A stretch of DNA of 22,233 bases from JAICLL01 sp035252155 (lineage in GTDB: Bacteria; Planctomycetota; Planctomycetia; Pirellulales; JAICIG01), in assembly GCA_035252155.1 (NCBI GenBank), contig DATFDL010000079.1, forward strand, positions 1 to 22,233. The letters are read 5' to 3'. Position numbers and translations under genes: made by a program. Below, one piece after another: positions 7,748 to 16,044 of this stretch (the stretch's first letter is position 1; every line of letters starts with the position of its first letter). The notes beneath the pieces were generated by a model. That model searched no databases. It had not been told where the DNA came from and worked only from the letters and a program-made list of their open reading frames with translations.

Positions 7748-10700
7748 ATGACCACTCGCCCGTTCGTTCACCTTCACTGCCATAGCCACTTCAGCCTGCT
7801 CGACGGCGCCAGCCCGATCGAGGGGCTAGTCGAACGGGCCAAGTCCCAGGGCATGAACGCCCTGGCGCTCACCGATCACGGCAATCTGTATGGGGCGCTG
7901 GAGTTCTATCAAAAGGCGAAGGCCGCCGGCATCAACCCCATCTTGGGCTACGAAGCGTACATCGCACCGGGCAGCCGCTTTCAAAAAGATGTCAGCAAAA
8001 ACGACGAAGCTAGCTACCATCTGACGCTGCTGGCCCAGAATCAAACCGGCTTTAAGAACCTCATCAAGCTCGCCTCGGCCGCGTTTCTCGAAGGGTTTTA
8101 TCGCAAGCCCCGCATCGATAAGGAGCTGCTGTCCGCTCACAGCGACGGGCTGATCTGCCTCAGCGGCTGCGTGTCGGGCGAATTCAGCCGCGCGCTGCTG
8201 CGGAATCAAAACGCCGAACCCGACCTGCGCGGGGCCGAAGAGATCGCCGCCTGGTTTCAGCAGGTTTTCGGCGAGCGATACTTCGTCGAAATCCAGAACA
8301 ACGGGCTCGAGATCCAGCGGATGGCGCTCGAAGGCGCAGTCGATGTCGCCCGGCGGATGGGCCTGCCGCTGGTGGCCACCAGCGACGCTCATTACGTCAA
8401 TCGCGAGGACGCCGAAGCCCAGGACGTGCTGCTGTGCATCAACACCGGCAAGTACCGCACCGACGTCAACCGCATGCGGATGGAGGGCGATCAGTTCTAT
8501 CTGCGCGGCCCTGAAGAGATGTATGCGTCGTTCCCTGGCCTGGAAGAAGCGGTGGGCCAGAGCCAGCGAATCGCCGATTCGGTCAACATCGAGCTGGAGC
8601 TGGGCAAGCGACATTTTCCCACGTTCGACGTGCCCGGCGGCAAAACGCCCGCCGACTTTCTGCGCGAGCTGTGCCTCGACGGCCTGAAACGGCGGTACGC
8701 CGACGTGCCCGAAATGTGGAGCGACGGCGAGCTGGCCTCCGTGGTCATCGAGCGGCTGGAGCGCGAGCTCGATGTGATCAACCAGCTTGGCTTTCCGAAC
8801 TACTTTCTGATTGTGTGGGATTTCGTGCGGTTCGCCGCTTCGCGCGATATTCCGGCCACGGCCCGCGGCTCGGGCGTCGGGGCGCTGGTCTCGTATGCCC
8901 TGGGCCTCAGCCACGTCTGCCCGCTCAAGTACGACCTGCTCTTCGAGCGGTTTTTGGACATCAGCCGGCTGGAAGCCCCCGATATCGACATCGACTTTTG
9001 CAAGGACCGCCGCGGCGAGGTCATCCAATACGTCAAGGACAAATATGGCGAAGAGAACGTCGCCCAGATCGGCACGTTCGGCACGTTGGCGGCACGGGCG
9101 GCCATCCGCGACGTCGGCCGGGCGCTGGGCCTGCCTATTCCCCGCGTCGATGCCATCGTGGCGATGGTGCCCGAAACGTTGCACATCACGCTCAAAGAAG
9201 CGCTCGAACAGAGCGAAGATCTGAAGAAATCGTATGCTGGCGATCCCGAAGTCCGCGAGCTGCTCGACCTGGCGATGAAGATCGAGGGGCTGGCCCGAAA
9301 CGTTGGCACGCACGCCGCCGCCGTGGTCATCGCCGACCGCCCGCTGACCGAATACGTGCCGCTGCAGCGCGTGACGGGCAAAGAAGAAATCATCACGCAA
9401 TGGGCCATGGGCGACGTCGAGCGAGCCGGCCTGCTGAAGATGGATTTTCTCGGCCTGCGCAACCTGACGATTCTCTCAAAGGCCGTCGACCTGATCGAGC
9501 AATCGACCGGCACTCGCATCGATCCGTATCGCTTTCCGCTCGACGATCAGCCGACGTTCGCCCTGCTGTGCCGTGGCGAAACGAAGGGCATCTTTCAGCT
9601 CGAAAGCGGCGGCATTCGCGACTTGTTGCAGCGGATGAAGCCCGACCATTTCCGCGACATCATCGCCACCAACGCCCTCTATCGCCCCGGCCCGCTCGAA
9701 GGCGGCATGGTCGACGACTACATCCAGGTGAAGCACGGCCGCCAGCAGGCCGAGTACAAACACCCGGTGATGAAAGAGATCTTGGAAGAGACCCACGGCG
9801 TGATGGTCTACCAGGAGCAGGTGATGCGCATCCTCAACGGGCTGGGCGGCATCGAGCTGTCGAAAGCCTACACCTGCATCAAGGCGATCAGCAAAAAGAA
9901 GCTCGAGACCATCGCCAAGTTCCGCGAGCAGTTCGTCGCTGGCTCGGTGGCCCAGGGGCTGGCCAAGGCCGAGGCGGGCGAGCTGTTCGGCATGATCGAA
10001 AAATTCGCGGGCTACGGTTTTAACAAGAGCCACTCGACGGCCTACGCCCTGATCGCGTACATGACGGCCTATCTCAAGGCTCATTACCCGGTCGAGTTCA
10101 TGGCGGCTCTGCTTTCGGGCGACATTCAAGGCCGCAACTTCAAAAAGAAAGATTCGCTCGTCGAGCATCTGGAAGACTGCCGGCGGATGGAGATCGAAGT
10201 GCTGCCGCCCGATGTGAACCGTAGCCACGGAGACTTCACGGTCAGCCAGGGCAAGATCGTGTTCGGACTGTCGGCGATCAAGGGTTGCGGCGGGCAGGCG
10301 GCCGACGCCGTCACCAGCCAGCGACAGGCGGGCGGGCCGTTCCGCGATTTGTTCGACTTCTGCGAGCGCGTCGACCCGGCCAGCGTCAACCGCACGGCGA
10401 TCGAATCGCTCATCAAGGCCGGCGCGTTCGATTCGTGCGGCGGGCGGCGCAGCCAATGGATGGCGGTGCTCGACAAGTCCTTGCAGTCGGGCGCCTCGGC
10501 CTTGGCCGACCGCCGCAGCGGCCAGCGCGGGCTGTTCGACGAAGTCGAAGAAGAGCCGGCCGCGGCCACGCATGCCGCCCTGCCCGACGTGCCCGAATGG
10601 GACGAGCGCCAGCGGCTGGCCAACGAAAAAGAGGTGCTGGGCTTTTATCTTTCCAGTCATCCGCTGGCCGAGTACCAGGCGACGCTCGACACCTACTGCA

Positions 10701-11353
10701 CGCACAGCACCGCGGCGGCGGCCACTTTGTCGCATAAAACTGAGGTGCTTCTGGGCGGCATGCTGGCGGCCATCAAGTTCGCCCACTCGAAAAACCCCAA
10801 GCCCGGCGCTCCGAGCAAATACGCCATGTTCGACCTCGAAGACATGTCGGGCATCATGCGCTGCATTGTCTGGCCGAGCGATTTTGTGAAGATCGGCCAG
10901 CACGTGCTGGCCGATAAAGTGTTGGCCGTGCGCGGCACCATCGACAAGCGGCCCGGCAGCGAAGAGGCGAATCTGATCGTCAACGAGCTGATTCCGCTGG
11001 AAGAATTAGCGGCGCGTTACACCAAGGGCGTCATCATCCGCGTTGACGAGCAGGCGCACGGCGAGAAGGCGCTGGAGCGTCTGCGCGAGATCGTTCGCGG
11101 CTATCCCGGCTCTTGCGAGCTGCAGCTTGTCTTGGGTCTGTCCGACGGCAGCCGCGTCGTGTGCCGTTGCGACGGCCTGCGCGTGGAGCTCAACGACGAG
11201 ATGCGCTCGCGCGTCGAACAATTGCTCGGTCCCGAAAATTTCCGCACCTTCGCCGCGCCGCCTGCCGCAAAGCCCGCCAACGGCCGCGGCAATGGCCATG
11301 TTCGGGGGCCGGCGCTGGCGTCTGCCGGCAACGGACATCGGGCCGTTTCGTAG
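7748..11353 (+). CDS. dnaE: DNA polymerase III alpha subunit (replicative polymerase)
   Basis: This is a 1201-residue C-family polymerase of normal DnaE1 length. The N-terminal PHP domain keeps its metal-binding residues: HLHCHSHFSLLDGA (His8-His12), LTDHGN (Asp43-His44) and the later SDAHYV motif, so it may have intrinsic 3'-5' exonuclease activity. The palm carries PDIDIDF with Asp412 and Asp414, and KMDFLGLRNL with Asp566; these correspond to E. coli Asp401, Asp403 and Asp555. An internal clamp-binding motif, QRGLF, lies at residues 926-930. An OB-fold domain follows at about 990-1075. The protein ends in an Ala/Gly-rich tail. The ATG at 7748 lacks a clear Shine-Dalgarno sequence and overlaps the stop of a five-codon frame (ATG at 7737). 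The function, chromosome synthesis with the beta clamp, is secure. Confidence 0.98.
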   Translation: MTTRPFVHLHCHSHFSLLDGASPIEGLVERAKSQGMNALALTDHGNLYGALEFYQKAKAAGINPILGYEAYIAPGSRFQKDVSKNDEASYHLTLLAQNQTGFKNLIKLASAAFLEGFYRKPRIDKELLSAHSDGLICLSGCVSGEFSRALLRNQNAEPDLRGAEEIAAWFQQVFGERYFVEIQNNGLEIQRMALEGAVDVARRMGLPLVATSDAHYVNREDAEAQDVLLCINTGKYRTDVNRMRMEGDQFYLRGPEEMYASFPGLEEAVGQSQRIADSVNIELELGKRHFPTFDVPGGKTPADFLRELCLDGLKRRYADVPEMWSDGELASVVIERLERELDVINQLGFPNYFLIVWDFVRFAASRDIPATARGSGVGALVSYALGLSHVCPLKYDLLFERFLDISRLEAPDIDIDFCKDRRGEVIQYVKDKYGEENVAQIGTFGTLAARAAIRDVGRALGLPIPRVDAIVAMVPETLHITLKEALEQSEDLKKSYAGDPEVRELLDLAMKIEGLARNVGTHAAAVVIADRPLTEYVPLQRVTGKEEIITQWAMGDVERAGLLKMDFLGLRNLTILSKAVDLIEQSTGTRIDPYRFPLDDQPTFALLCRGETKGIFQLESGGIRDLLQRMKPDHFRDIIATNALYRPGPLEGGMVDDYIQVKHGRQQAEYKHPVMKEILEETHGVMVYQEQVMRILNGLGGIELSKAYTCIKAISKKKLETIAKFREQFVAGSVAQGLAKAEAGELFGMIEKFAGYGFNKSHSTAYALIAYMTAYLKAHYPVEFMAALLSGDIQGRNFKKKDSLVEHLEDCRRMEIEVLPPDVNRSHGDFTVSQGKIVFGLSAIKGCGGQAADAVTSQRQAGGPFRDLFDFCERVDPASVNRTAIESLIKAGAFDSCGGRRSQWMAVLDKSLQSGASALADRRSGQRGLFDEVEEEPAAATHAALPDVPEWDERQRLANEKEVLGFYLSSHPLAEYQATLDTYCTHSTAAAATLSHKTEVLLGGMLAAIKFAHSKNPKPGAPSKYAMFDLEDMSGIMRCIVWPSDFVKIGQHVLADKVLAVRGTIDKRPGSEEANLIVNELIPLEELAARYTKGVIIRVDEQAHGEKALERLREIVRGYPGSCELQLVLGLSDGSRVVCRCDGLRVELNDEMRSRVEQLLGPENFRTFAAPPAAKPANGRGNGHVRGPALASAGNGHRAVS

Positions 11354-11419
11354 ACTGATTGAACAGAAGGCAACCAAGAGAACGAAGGAAGGATCTCGAC
11401 GTTGGCCTTGAACGTGCGA

Positions 11420-11569
11420 TCATGAATTAACGCGCTCGACGCCGATGAGAAGTTCGGCAGCGGTTATCGCCGCGATGGCCGGCGGCGCGTGGTTCGTTAG
11501 AAAACGCTCCAAGTCGAATCGTCGCCGCTCGAAGGCGACGAGAATTGAAGAATCTAAGATGACTCCCAA
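11420..11569 (-). pseudogene. Truncated VapC-like PIN-domain toxin remnant
   Basis: Translation from a TTG at 11569 gives 49 residues before a TGA at 11420-11422. The N-terminal phrase VILDSSILVAFERRRF and the later AITAAELLIGVER are diagnostic of VapC-type PIN ribonucleases, with the first acidic ligand Asp6 and the second Glu39. A full VapC has about 130 residues, so the two C-terminal acidic residues are missing. The frame starts inside the end of the antitoxin gene (16-bp overlap, 11554-11569), the usual arrangement for such toxin-antitoxin operons. Only 66 bp remain before the dnaE 3' end, so the rest of the toxin has been deleted or replaced. Activity is very unlikely. The family identity is based on motif reading. 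Confidence 0.75.
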
Positions 11570-11832
11570 GGATCCCGCGGCGGGCGCAGCCATTTTCGGC
11601 TCTCCTGGATCGCATCCGCGAACTGTTCATCCGGCTCGGGGTGCTGCAGACGCCATTGCGCTAAAAATGCGATCAAGTCTTCGGAATGTTGGGCGGAAGC
11701 CACCGGTACGATCCGCGCGACGGGGCGACCCGATTTCAGGAGGATGGTAGCTTCGCCTTTGCTGTGAACATGTTCGACCACGTCCGCTAGACGGCGCGCC
11801 GCGTCCTCAATTGTCAGCATAGCTTCACTCAT
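11554..11832 (-). CDS. Phd/YefM-family antitoxin
   Basis: This is a 92-residue protein of typical antitoxin length. The N-terminal fold reads MLTIEDAARRLADVVEHV followed by EATILLKSGRPVARIVPV, the hallmark of the Phd/YefM DNA-binding domain (MxTisEaarnlselv...vvitrrGkPvAvlvp). The C-terminal 45 residues, acidic and Trp-containing (DEQFADAIQESRKWLRPP), would wrap the toxin. The antitoxin normally neutralises the toxin and represses its own operon. The ATG at 11832 was chosen as the first in frame; a second Met four codons later is possible. The partner toxin overlaps its 3' end but is truncated, so the antitoxin survives as an orphan. It could still act on homologous toxins elsewhere, which is inference. 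Confidence 0.85.
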   Translation of the reverse strand: MSEAMLTIEDAARRLADVVEHVHSKGEATILLKSGRPVARIVPVASAQHSEDLIAFLAQWRLQHPEPDEQFADAIQESRKWLRPPRDPWESS

Positions 11833-11884
11833 ATTTCTAAGTCTAGCATCGAATGGGTCGCGGTGCCATCTCGAGGGAGGACTC

Positions 11885-12919
11885 TCAAGGCAACATGTGG
11901 GGGCGCAGCAAGTCGGAGCCCCGCTCGCGCAGGAGTTGCTCGACGATCTGCTGATCGGATAAGCCTTTGTCGATCATTTTTGCAAGCTGTTGGCGAGTTT
12001 GTTTCGCCAGGCCACAGGGTTTTTCATCGCCGGCGTTGCAGGCGGCAAGGGTGTAGAAATGCCCGGCACAGCCGTCGTGCATGCCGCAGGTGCAATAGAT
12101 TGACGACATGAGCCACTCCAGCCGCTCGGCCGGTTCTTGCGACTTGCCGATTCCAGCAGGTAAATCGTCGTCGCCCAGTTTCGGTGGCGAGGCAAGGCGC
12201 ACGTTCAAACGCTCGCCGGGCATCGCGGCAAGATCGGCCTCTAACACAAGCTGGGTTCGCTCGCGCCAGGGACGCAGCCGCCGGACCACCGCCGGCGTAC
12301 TGCGTTCGGCCTCGATTGTCACCCGGTCTTCCGCCTTAAGCGAACGAGCCCACGCCGCGGTCTCGTGATCGACCATGATCTCGACCTCGTGGTGCTGTGG
12401 CGAAAAGACGATCAGCGTCGCTGGCAAACCCTCTTCGCTCCAGCGCTTGCGGAGCAGCGCTTGTTGCGCGGCACGCCGCTTTTCGATTGCCGCCTGTACC
12501 TCGTCATCTTTGTCCGGAGCATAAAAAGCCTGCTGGCTGGTCTCGTCGGCCAACAGCGAAATGGTCGTCGGCTGCTTCGCGTCATCAGTATCGAACCAGA
12601 TCCAAACACGCTCGCCCTCCTTAAACTGGTCGAGCCGTCCCCACCAGCCGTCACGCCAGACTTCGGCGTCGCTCCTGAGCCTCCACTCCCGAGGTTCGGT
12701 TTCACCATCACCCAATAGCGTGACTCGCCGACGGCGCGCCTCGATCGCCTTCACAATGGCGAATCGCCGCGAGCCGATGTCGAGATTGCCGTGCGGCGGC
12801 GCCGTGGCGACCGTTGTGTCATCGAAGGATTTGAAATCGCGCTCCGCGGCCAGCGGCGGTCGTCGTGCCGCGAGAACAAACCAAAACAAGGTCAGGGTGA
12901 TGAAAGGCTTGAAAGGCAT
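11885..12919 (-). CDS. Secreted protein with CcmH-like C-terminal domain
   Basis: The protein has 344 residues from the ATG at 12919 (GGAAAAG upstream); a longer in-frame start at 12961 precedes the signal peptide. MPFKPFITLTLFWFVLAA is a probable signal peptide. Residues about 50-250 form an unrecognised region with OB-like or beta-rich stretches and a charged helix (EVQAAIEKRRAAQQALLRKRW). The C-terminus, about 265-344, has LEWLMSSIYCTCGMHDGC (Cys276, Cys278, Cys284), further Cys294 and Cys302, then LAKMIDKGLSDQQIVEQLL and LLRPHML. That last part closely follows the three-helix CcmH/NrfF pattern (RxxVRxMIxxGxSDxEIxxFLVxRYGdFVLxxPP), with a CxC in place of CxxC. CcmH reduces apocytochrome c for haem attachment. 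A role in cytochrome or thiol redox biology is inference. It diverges from the DUF4303-like gene. Confidence 0.7.
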   Translation of the reverse strand: MPFKPFITLTLFWFVLAARRPPLAAERDFKSFDDTTVATAPPHGNLDIGSRRFAIVKAIEARRRRVTLLGDGETEPREWRLRSDAEVWRDGWWGRLDQFKEGERVWIWFDTDDAKQPTTISLLADETSQQAFYAPDKDDEVQAAIEKRRAAQQALLRKRWSEEGLPATLIVFSPQHHEVEIMVDHETAAWARSLKAEDRVTIEAERSTPAVVRRLRPWRERTQLVLEADLAAMPGERLNVRLASPPKLGDDDLPAGIGKSQEPAERLEWLMSSIYCTCGMHDGCAGHFYTLAACNAGDEKPCGLAKQTRQQLAKMIDKGLSDQQIVEQLLRERGSDLLRPHMLP

Positions 12920-12999
12920 GGCTACTTTTCCGCGACGTGGGTTGTTTCCAGGTGCGTGCATAATCAGAATAGTGGTCGTCCGCCCGACTGAGGTGCTTG

Positions 13000-13593
13000 A
13001 TGGATCGCTCGCAATTTGCTCAGTGCCTGCTCGATGCTGTCATCAATGCCGTGGGTGAATTCCGCAAGCGTCGCCCAAGCGAATCGCCCTACGGTTTTGC
13101 CATCATTTGTGATCAATGCGGACACCATGTTTGCTTCGCGATTGCCACCGAAGAAGCCCTGCATCAAACCGCCGCCAAGTATAATGAACTGGGCTATCGC
13201 TATCAAAGTTTTGAATGGCAACGAATTGACAATACCAAGGAGCTCGCGGTGTGGCTCCGTTGGGCGAACCCGGATGACGGTTGGCGTTACGGCGAGTTCT
13301 CGCCTGACATTACAGCAAGTTTGAGCCAACTTGTCACCGAGGGCGCCTTTGGCGAGCACGGAGCGCAACTCGAAGAATTTTACACAGACGTGTTGGCGTT
13401 GTTGCAGACCAGGCCGGAGTGGCGAGCGATCCAAGATGCGAAATCCCTCATCGTTGGGGTCAGTCACGGTGAGGATCCGCAGGACTTCCTTCGCACCGCT
13501 ACCCGCTGCAACCCTTTTAATGTCGTTCGACAGCTTTGGGCTGAGAAGTGGCAGGCAGACGAACACGAATCGCGGATCGCAGCCCCGAACTGA
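13000..13593 (+). CDS. DUF4303-like protein
   Basis: This is a 197-residue soluble protein without signal peptide or membrane helix. The ATG at 13000 is preferred because GAGG lies 6 nt upstream; a TTG one codon earlier is also in frame. The sequence follows the DUF4303 pattern: an N-terminal helix (AVINAVGEFRKRRP), ESPYGFAIICDQCGHHVCFAIATEEAL, a Tyr-rich segment (KYNELGYRYQSFEW), the LRWANPDDGWRYGEF motif, then a helical half ending FNVVRQLW. The family is often met near polymorphic toxin or SUKH-type immunity genes, but its molecular role is not established. No toxin gene is visible beside it here. It diverges from the CcmH-like gene with 80 bp between the starts. Confidence 0.75.
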   Translation: MDRSQFAQCLLDAVINAVGEFRKRRPSESPYGFAIICDQCGHHVCFAIATEEALHQTAAKYNELGYRYQSFEWQRIDNTKELAVWLRWANPDDGWRYGEFSPDITASLSQLVTEGAFGEHGAQLEEFYTDVLALLQTRPEWRAIQDAKSLIVGVSHGEDPQDFLRTATRCNPFNVVRQLWAEKWQADEHESRIAAPN

Positions 13594-13699
13594 AATCCGC
13601 TCTTGCGGCGCGTCAACCTCCGAAGCTGTCCCGAGCGTGGCGACCATGTTACTTCCCTTTCCGCGGCGAGCGATGACCCAAGAAATTATCAGGAGCACC

Positions 13700-14890
13700 A
13701 TGTTCTCCATAATGTTGCTCATGGCGTTCGTTCATCGCCTCGCGGCAGGCGACGAAATGGCGATCAGCTCGATGGAGGCCCTGCCACGATTAACGGAAGA
13801 GAAAATAACGGCTCAGCTCGCCGACGGCAAAATGGGGCGAGCGGTGAGGCTCAGCTTCGACGACGGCTGCCAGAACGTCTATGCGCAAACTTCCACGCGC
13901 GGCACGCCCGAGTGGGACAAAGCCGACGGCTTTTCGTTCTGGGTCAAGGGAGATGGCTCCGACCATCTGGGCGGCATCGAGCTGGTTTGGAACGACGACT
14001 ATGCCCTGCGCTATGCGTTCGCGTTCCCCATTAACCACACCGACTGGCGAAAGGTCGTCGTCCATTGGCGCGATCTCGTGCCCGAAACGGCGAACCCCGC
14101 GGCGCTGCCCATCGATCCACACCGTGGCAACGCGCCCTCGAAGCTAGGAGCGATTTGGTTTGGCAAATGGTGGTACTGGCGAGATTATGCAGCCCACTCA
14201 TACACGATCGACGAGATCCGGCTCGAGACCTCACTACCCGACGACGATCGCGATCTGCGGCCCTCTGGCAGGCCGCTCGCTCGCGTCAAGGCGAAAATCT
14301 CGCGAAAGGAACCGGTCAAAATCGTGCTCATGGGCGACTCGCTGACCGACGTGCACCATCGGGCCAATCGCGAGCAGAATTGGCCGGCCATGCTCGCAGC
14401 GAGGTTGACCGCCGCGGGCGTAAAGCCGACTATGGTCAACACGGCCATCGGCGGCACCGAGCTGCGGCAGAACATCGTATTGATTCCACACTGGTCGGAC
14501 GAGCATGCCGACGCCGATCTGGTGATCGTCTGTTTCGGCGGCAACGATTGGTCGTCCGGCATGCGCGGCCCGCTCTTTGAACCGACGTGCGTGACAGCCA
14601 TTGAGGCCATTCGCCGCGCCACTCAAGGCGGCGCCGACGTGCTGCTCTGCACCACCTGCCCGAGTGTGGAACGCTGGGACACGATGGCCGAGCTTTCCGC
14701 CGCTTGCCGCGCCGCGGCCCGCTCGCAGAACGCTGGGCTGGCCGACATCGGCGCCGCCTTTCACGCCGCCGGCAAGACGGCCGAAGAGCGCAGCACTCTT
14801 TTCGTCTCCGACAAAACCCATCTCGCGCCGGCCGGGCATCGGCTGTTCGCGGATTCGGTTTTCAGCATTTTGGCCGATCAGGGCCAATAA
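13700..14890 (+). CDS. Secreted SGNH/GDSL hydrolase with N-terminal carbohydrate-binding-like domain
   Basis: The protein has 396 residues from the ATG at 13700, with AGGAG 4 nt upstream; an in-frame ATG at 13673 would add nine residues. A short signal peptide (MFSIMLLMAFVHRLAAG) is followed by a beta-rich domain to about residue 190. That domain resembles galactose-binding or CBM11-like folds (GFSFWVKGDGS, YALRYAFAF, YTIDEIRLE). The hydrolase domain has all four SGNH blocks: GDSLTDV with nucleophile Ser214, the Gly of AIGGTEL, GGNDWS with Asn282, and DKTH with Asp371 and His374. These residues form the catalytic set of esterases acting on acylated sugars or lipids. A role in deacetylating polysaccharide is plausible but inferred. 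The last 13 bp overlap the convergent LRR gene. Confidence 0.9.
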   Translation: MFSIMLLMAFVHRLAAGDEMAISSMEALPRLTEEKITAQLADGKMGRAVRLSFDDGCQNVYAQTSTRGTPEWDKADGFSFWVKGDGSDHLGGIELVWNDDYALRYAFAFPINHTDWRKVVVHWRDLVPETANPAALPIDPHRGNAPSKLGAIWFGKWWYWRDYAAHSYTIDEIRLETSLPDDDRDLRPSGRPLARVKAKISRKEPVKIVLMGDSLTDVHHRANREQNWPAMLAARLTAAGVKPTMVNTAIGGTELRQNIVLIPHWSDEHADADLVIVCFGGNDWSSGMRGPLFEPTCVTAIEAIRRATQGGADVLLCTTCPSVERWDTMAELSAACRAAARSQNAGLADIGAAFHAAGKTAEERSTLFVSDKTHLAPAGHRLFADSVFSILADQGQ

Positions 14891-15873
14891 ATTCGGCACT
14901 TCGGCAAAGCCGTGCTGATTTGGATAAGCCCGGCATCGGTGGTCTGGGTGTCGATAAGAGAGAGCTCTCGCAGGCCCGTTAACCCGTGCAGGTGAGCAAG
15001 CCCAGCATCCGTAATTTGAGTGTTATTAAGATAAAGGTATTGCAGACCCGTCAGGCCTTGCAAGTGCGCGAGCCCAACATCTGTGACTTGAGTGTCGCTG
15101 AGAGAAAGGTCTTGCAATCGTTTGAGGATTGGCAAATTGGCCAGCCCGGCATCCGCGACTTGAGTGTCGCTTATATAAACGCGTTGCAGGTCCCTCAGGC
15201 GGTGCAGGTGGGCCAGCCCATCATTTTTGACTTGTGTGCCAACGAGAGAAAGCTCTTGTAGGCGCGTCAGCCCTTGCAAGTGAGACAGTCCTGCATCCGT
15301 GACCTGAGTCCCATGGAGAGAAAGCTCTTGTAGTTCCGTCAGCCCTTGCAAGTGAGACAGTCCTGCATCCGTGACCTTGGTATACTCAAGAGACAACTCT
15401 TGCAGTCCCGTCAGCCGCTGCAGATGCGCCAACCCGGCATCCGTAACTTGAGTATTATCGAGCCATAGAGATTGCAAGCTCGACAGATCTTGCAATTGCG
15501 CAAGCCCAGCATCCGTGACTTGGGTGTTATCGAGCCAAAGAAGTTGCAGGCCCGTCAGCTCGGGCAAGGGCGCCAGCCCAGCATCAGTGAGCTGAGTGCT
15601 GCCGAGATCAACCCGGTCAACCTCGTCAAAATACATCTTTGGTAGCCAGGGTCGCAGTACGGCTACGGGGAATGAATCATCATTCGCGGGCTTGTCCGCG
15701 TAGGACACACTGCCACCGAGGGCCTCAATTGCGACCACGGCCCGCCGCTTCCGCTCCAGCGGGACGACCCACAGGCTCAAGGCCAAGCACACGAGGAACA
15801 CGAAGAAAAGCGCGGAGCGCAACGAGAACTGCGACCATCGCCGTTTCGGTGTTAGTTTCATCATCGAGGCCAT
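14878..15873 (-). CDS. Leucine-rich-repeat protein with regular 24-residue repeats
   Basis: The protein has 331 residues from the ATG at 15873. An N-terminal basic patch (KLTPKRRWSQFSLRS) precedes one membrane helix (ALFFVFLVCLALSLWVV), a common planctomycete layout. After a short linker (EALGGSVSY) come nine 24-residue repeats of the type VTDAGLAHLQGLTGLQELSL plus NTQ, and a partial tenth ending CRIYWP. The Thr/Asp/Gly-rich turn places it in the ribonuclease-inhibitor or internalin-like LRR class. In-frame ATGs also exist at 15864, 15861 and 16020; the last would add 49 residues, almost abut the upstream gene, and has plausible codon usage, so the start is unsettled. The protein is probably a surface protein-binding module. 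Confidence 0.88.
   Translation of the reverse strand: MASMMKLTPKRRWSQFSLRSALFFVFLVCLALSLWVVPLERKRRAVVAIEALGGSVSYADKPANDDSFPVAVLRPWLPKMYFDEVDRVDLGSTQLTDAGLAPLPELTGLQLLWLDNTQVTDAGLAQLQDLSSLQSLWLDNTQVTDAGLAHLQRLTGLQELSLEYTKVTDAGLSHLQGLTELQELSLHGTQVTDAGLSHLQGLTRLQELSLVGTQVKNDGLAHLHRLRDLQRVYISDTQVADAGLANLPILKRLQDLSLSDTQVTDVGLAHLQGLTGLQYLYLNNTQITDAGLAHLHGLTGLRELSLIDTQTTDAGLIQISTALPKCRIYWP
14944..15591 (-). repeat. 72-bp tandem repeat tract encoding LRRs, nine copies
   Basis: Nine in-phase 72-bp units encode the 24-residue LRRs. Two neighbouring units, around 15240-15380, share long near-identical DNA, including the stretch from AGAGAAAGCTCTTGTAG through TCAGCCCTTGCAAGTGAGAC and onward. This points to recent unit duplication, while the outer units have diverged. 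Confidence 0.85.
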
Positions 15874-16044
15874 ACCTGCCAGCAGGAAATTCGATCGAGC
15901 GACGCGGCTTTCGTCGACCGGTTTGAGCCGGGGCACATGGGGGTAATTCAGGTGCCGCTCAAGAGCCGCGAAGAGCAGCAACGGCAAGATCGCGTCTGCC
16001 CGATGAATAAACAGACCCATCGGTCCAGAAACATCGTGTCGCCG

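Noticed and set aside
7826..10903. Long open frames on the minus strand opposite dnaE
   Set aside because: They are antisense shadows of a GC-rich coding region; dnaE is unmistakable on the plus strand and the antisense translations show no family motifs.
11357..11400. A/G-rich stretch after dnaE considered as a terminator or repeat
   Set aside because: It has no stem-loop with a T-tract and only one copy is visible in the window; it resembles common planctomycete intergenic sequence but cannot be supported as a feature.
14944..15591. Regular 72-bp repeats considered as a CRISPR array
   Set aside because: The repeats have no unique spacers, stay in reading frame and encode leucine-rich repeats.
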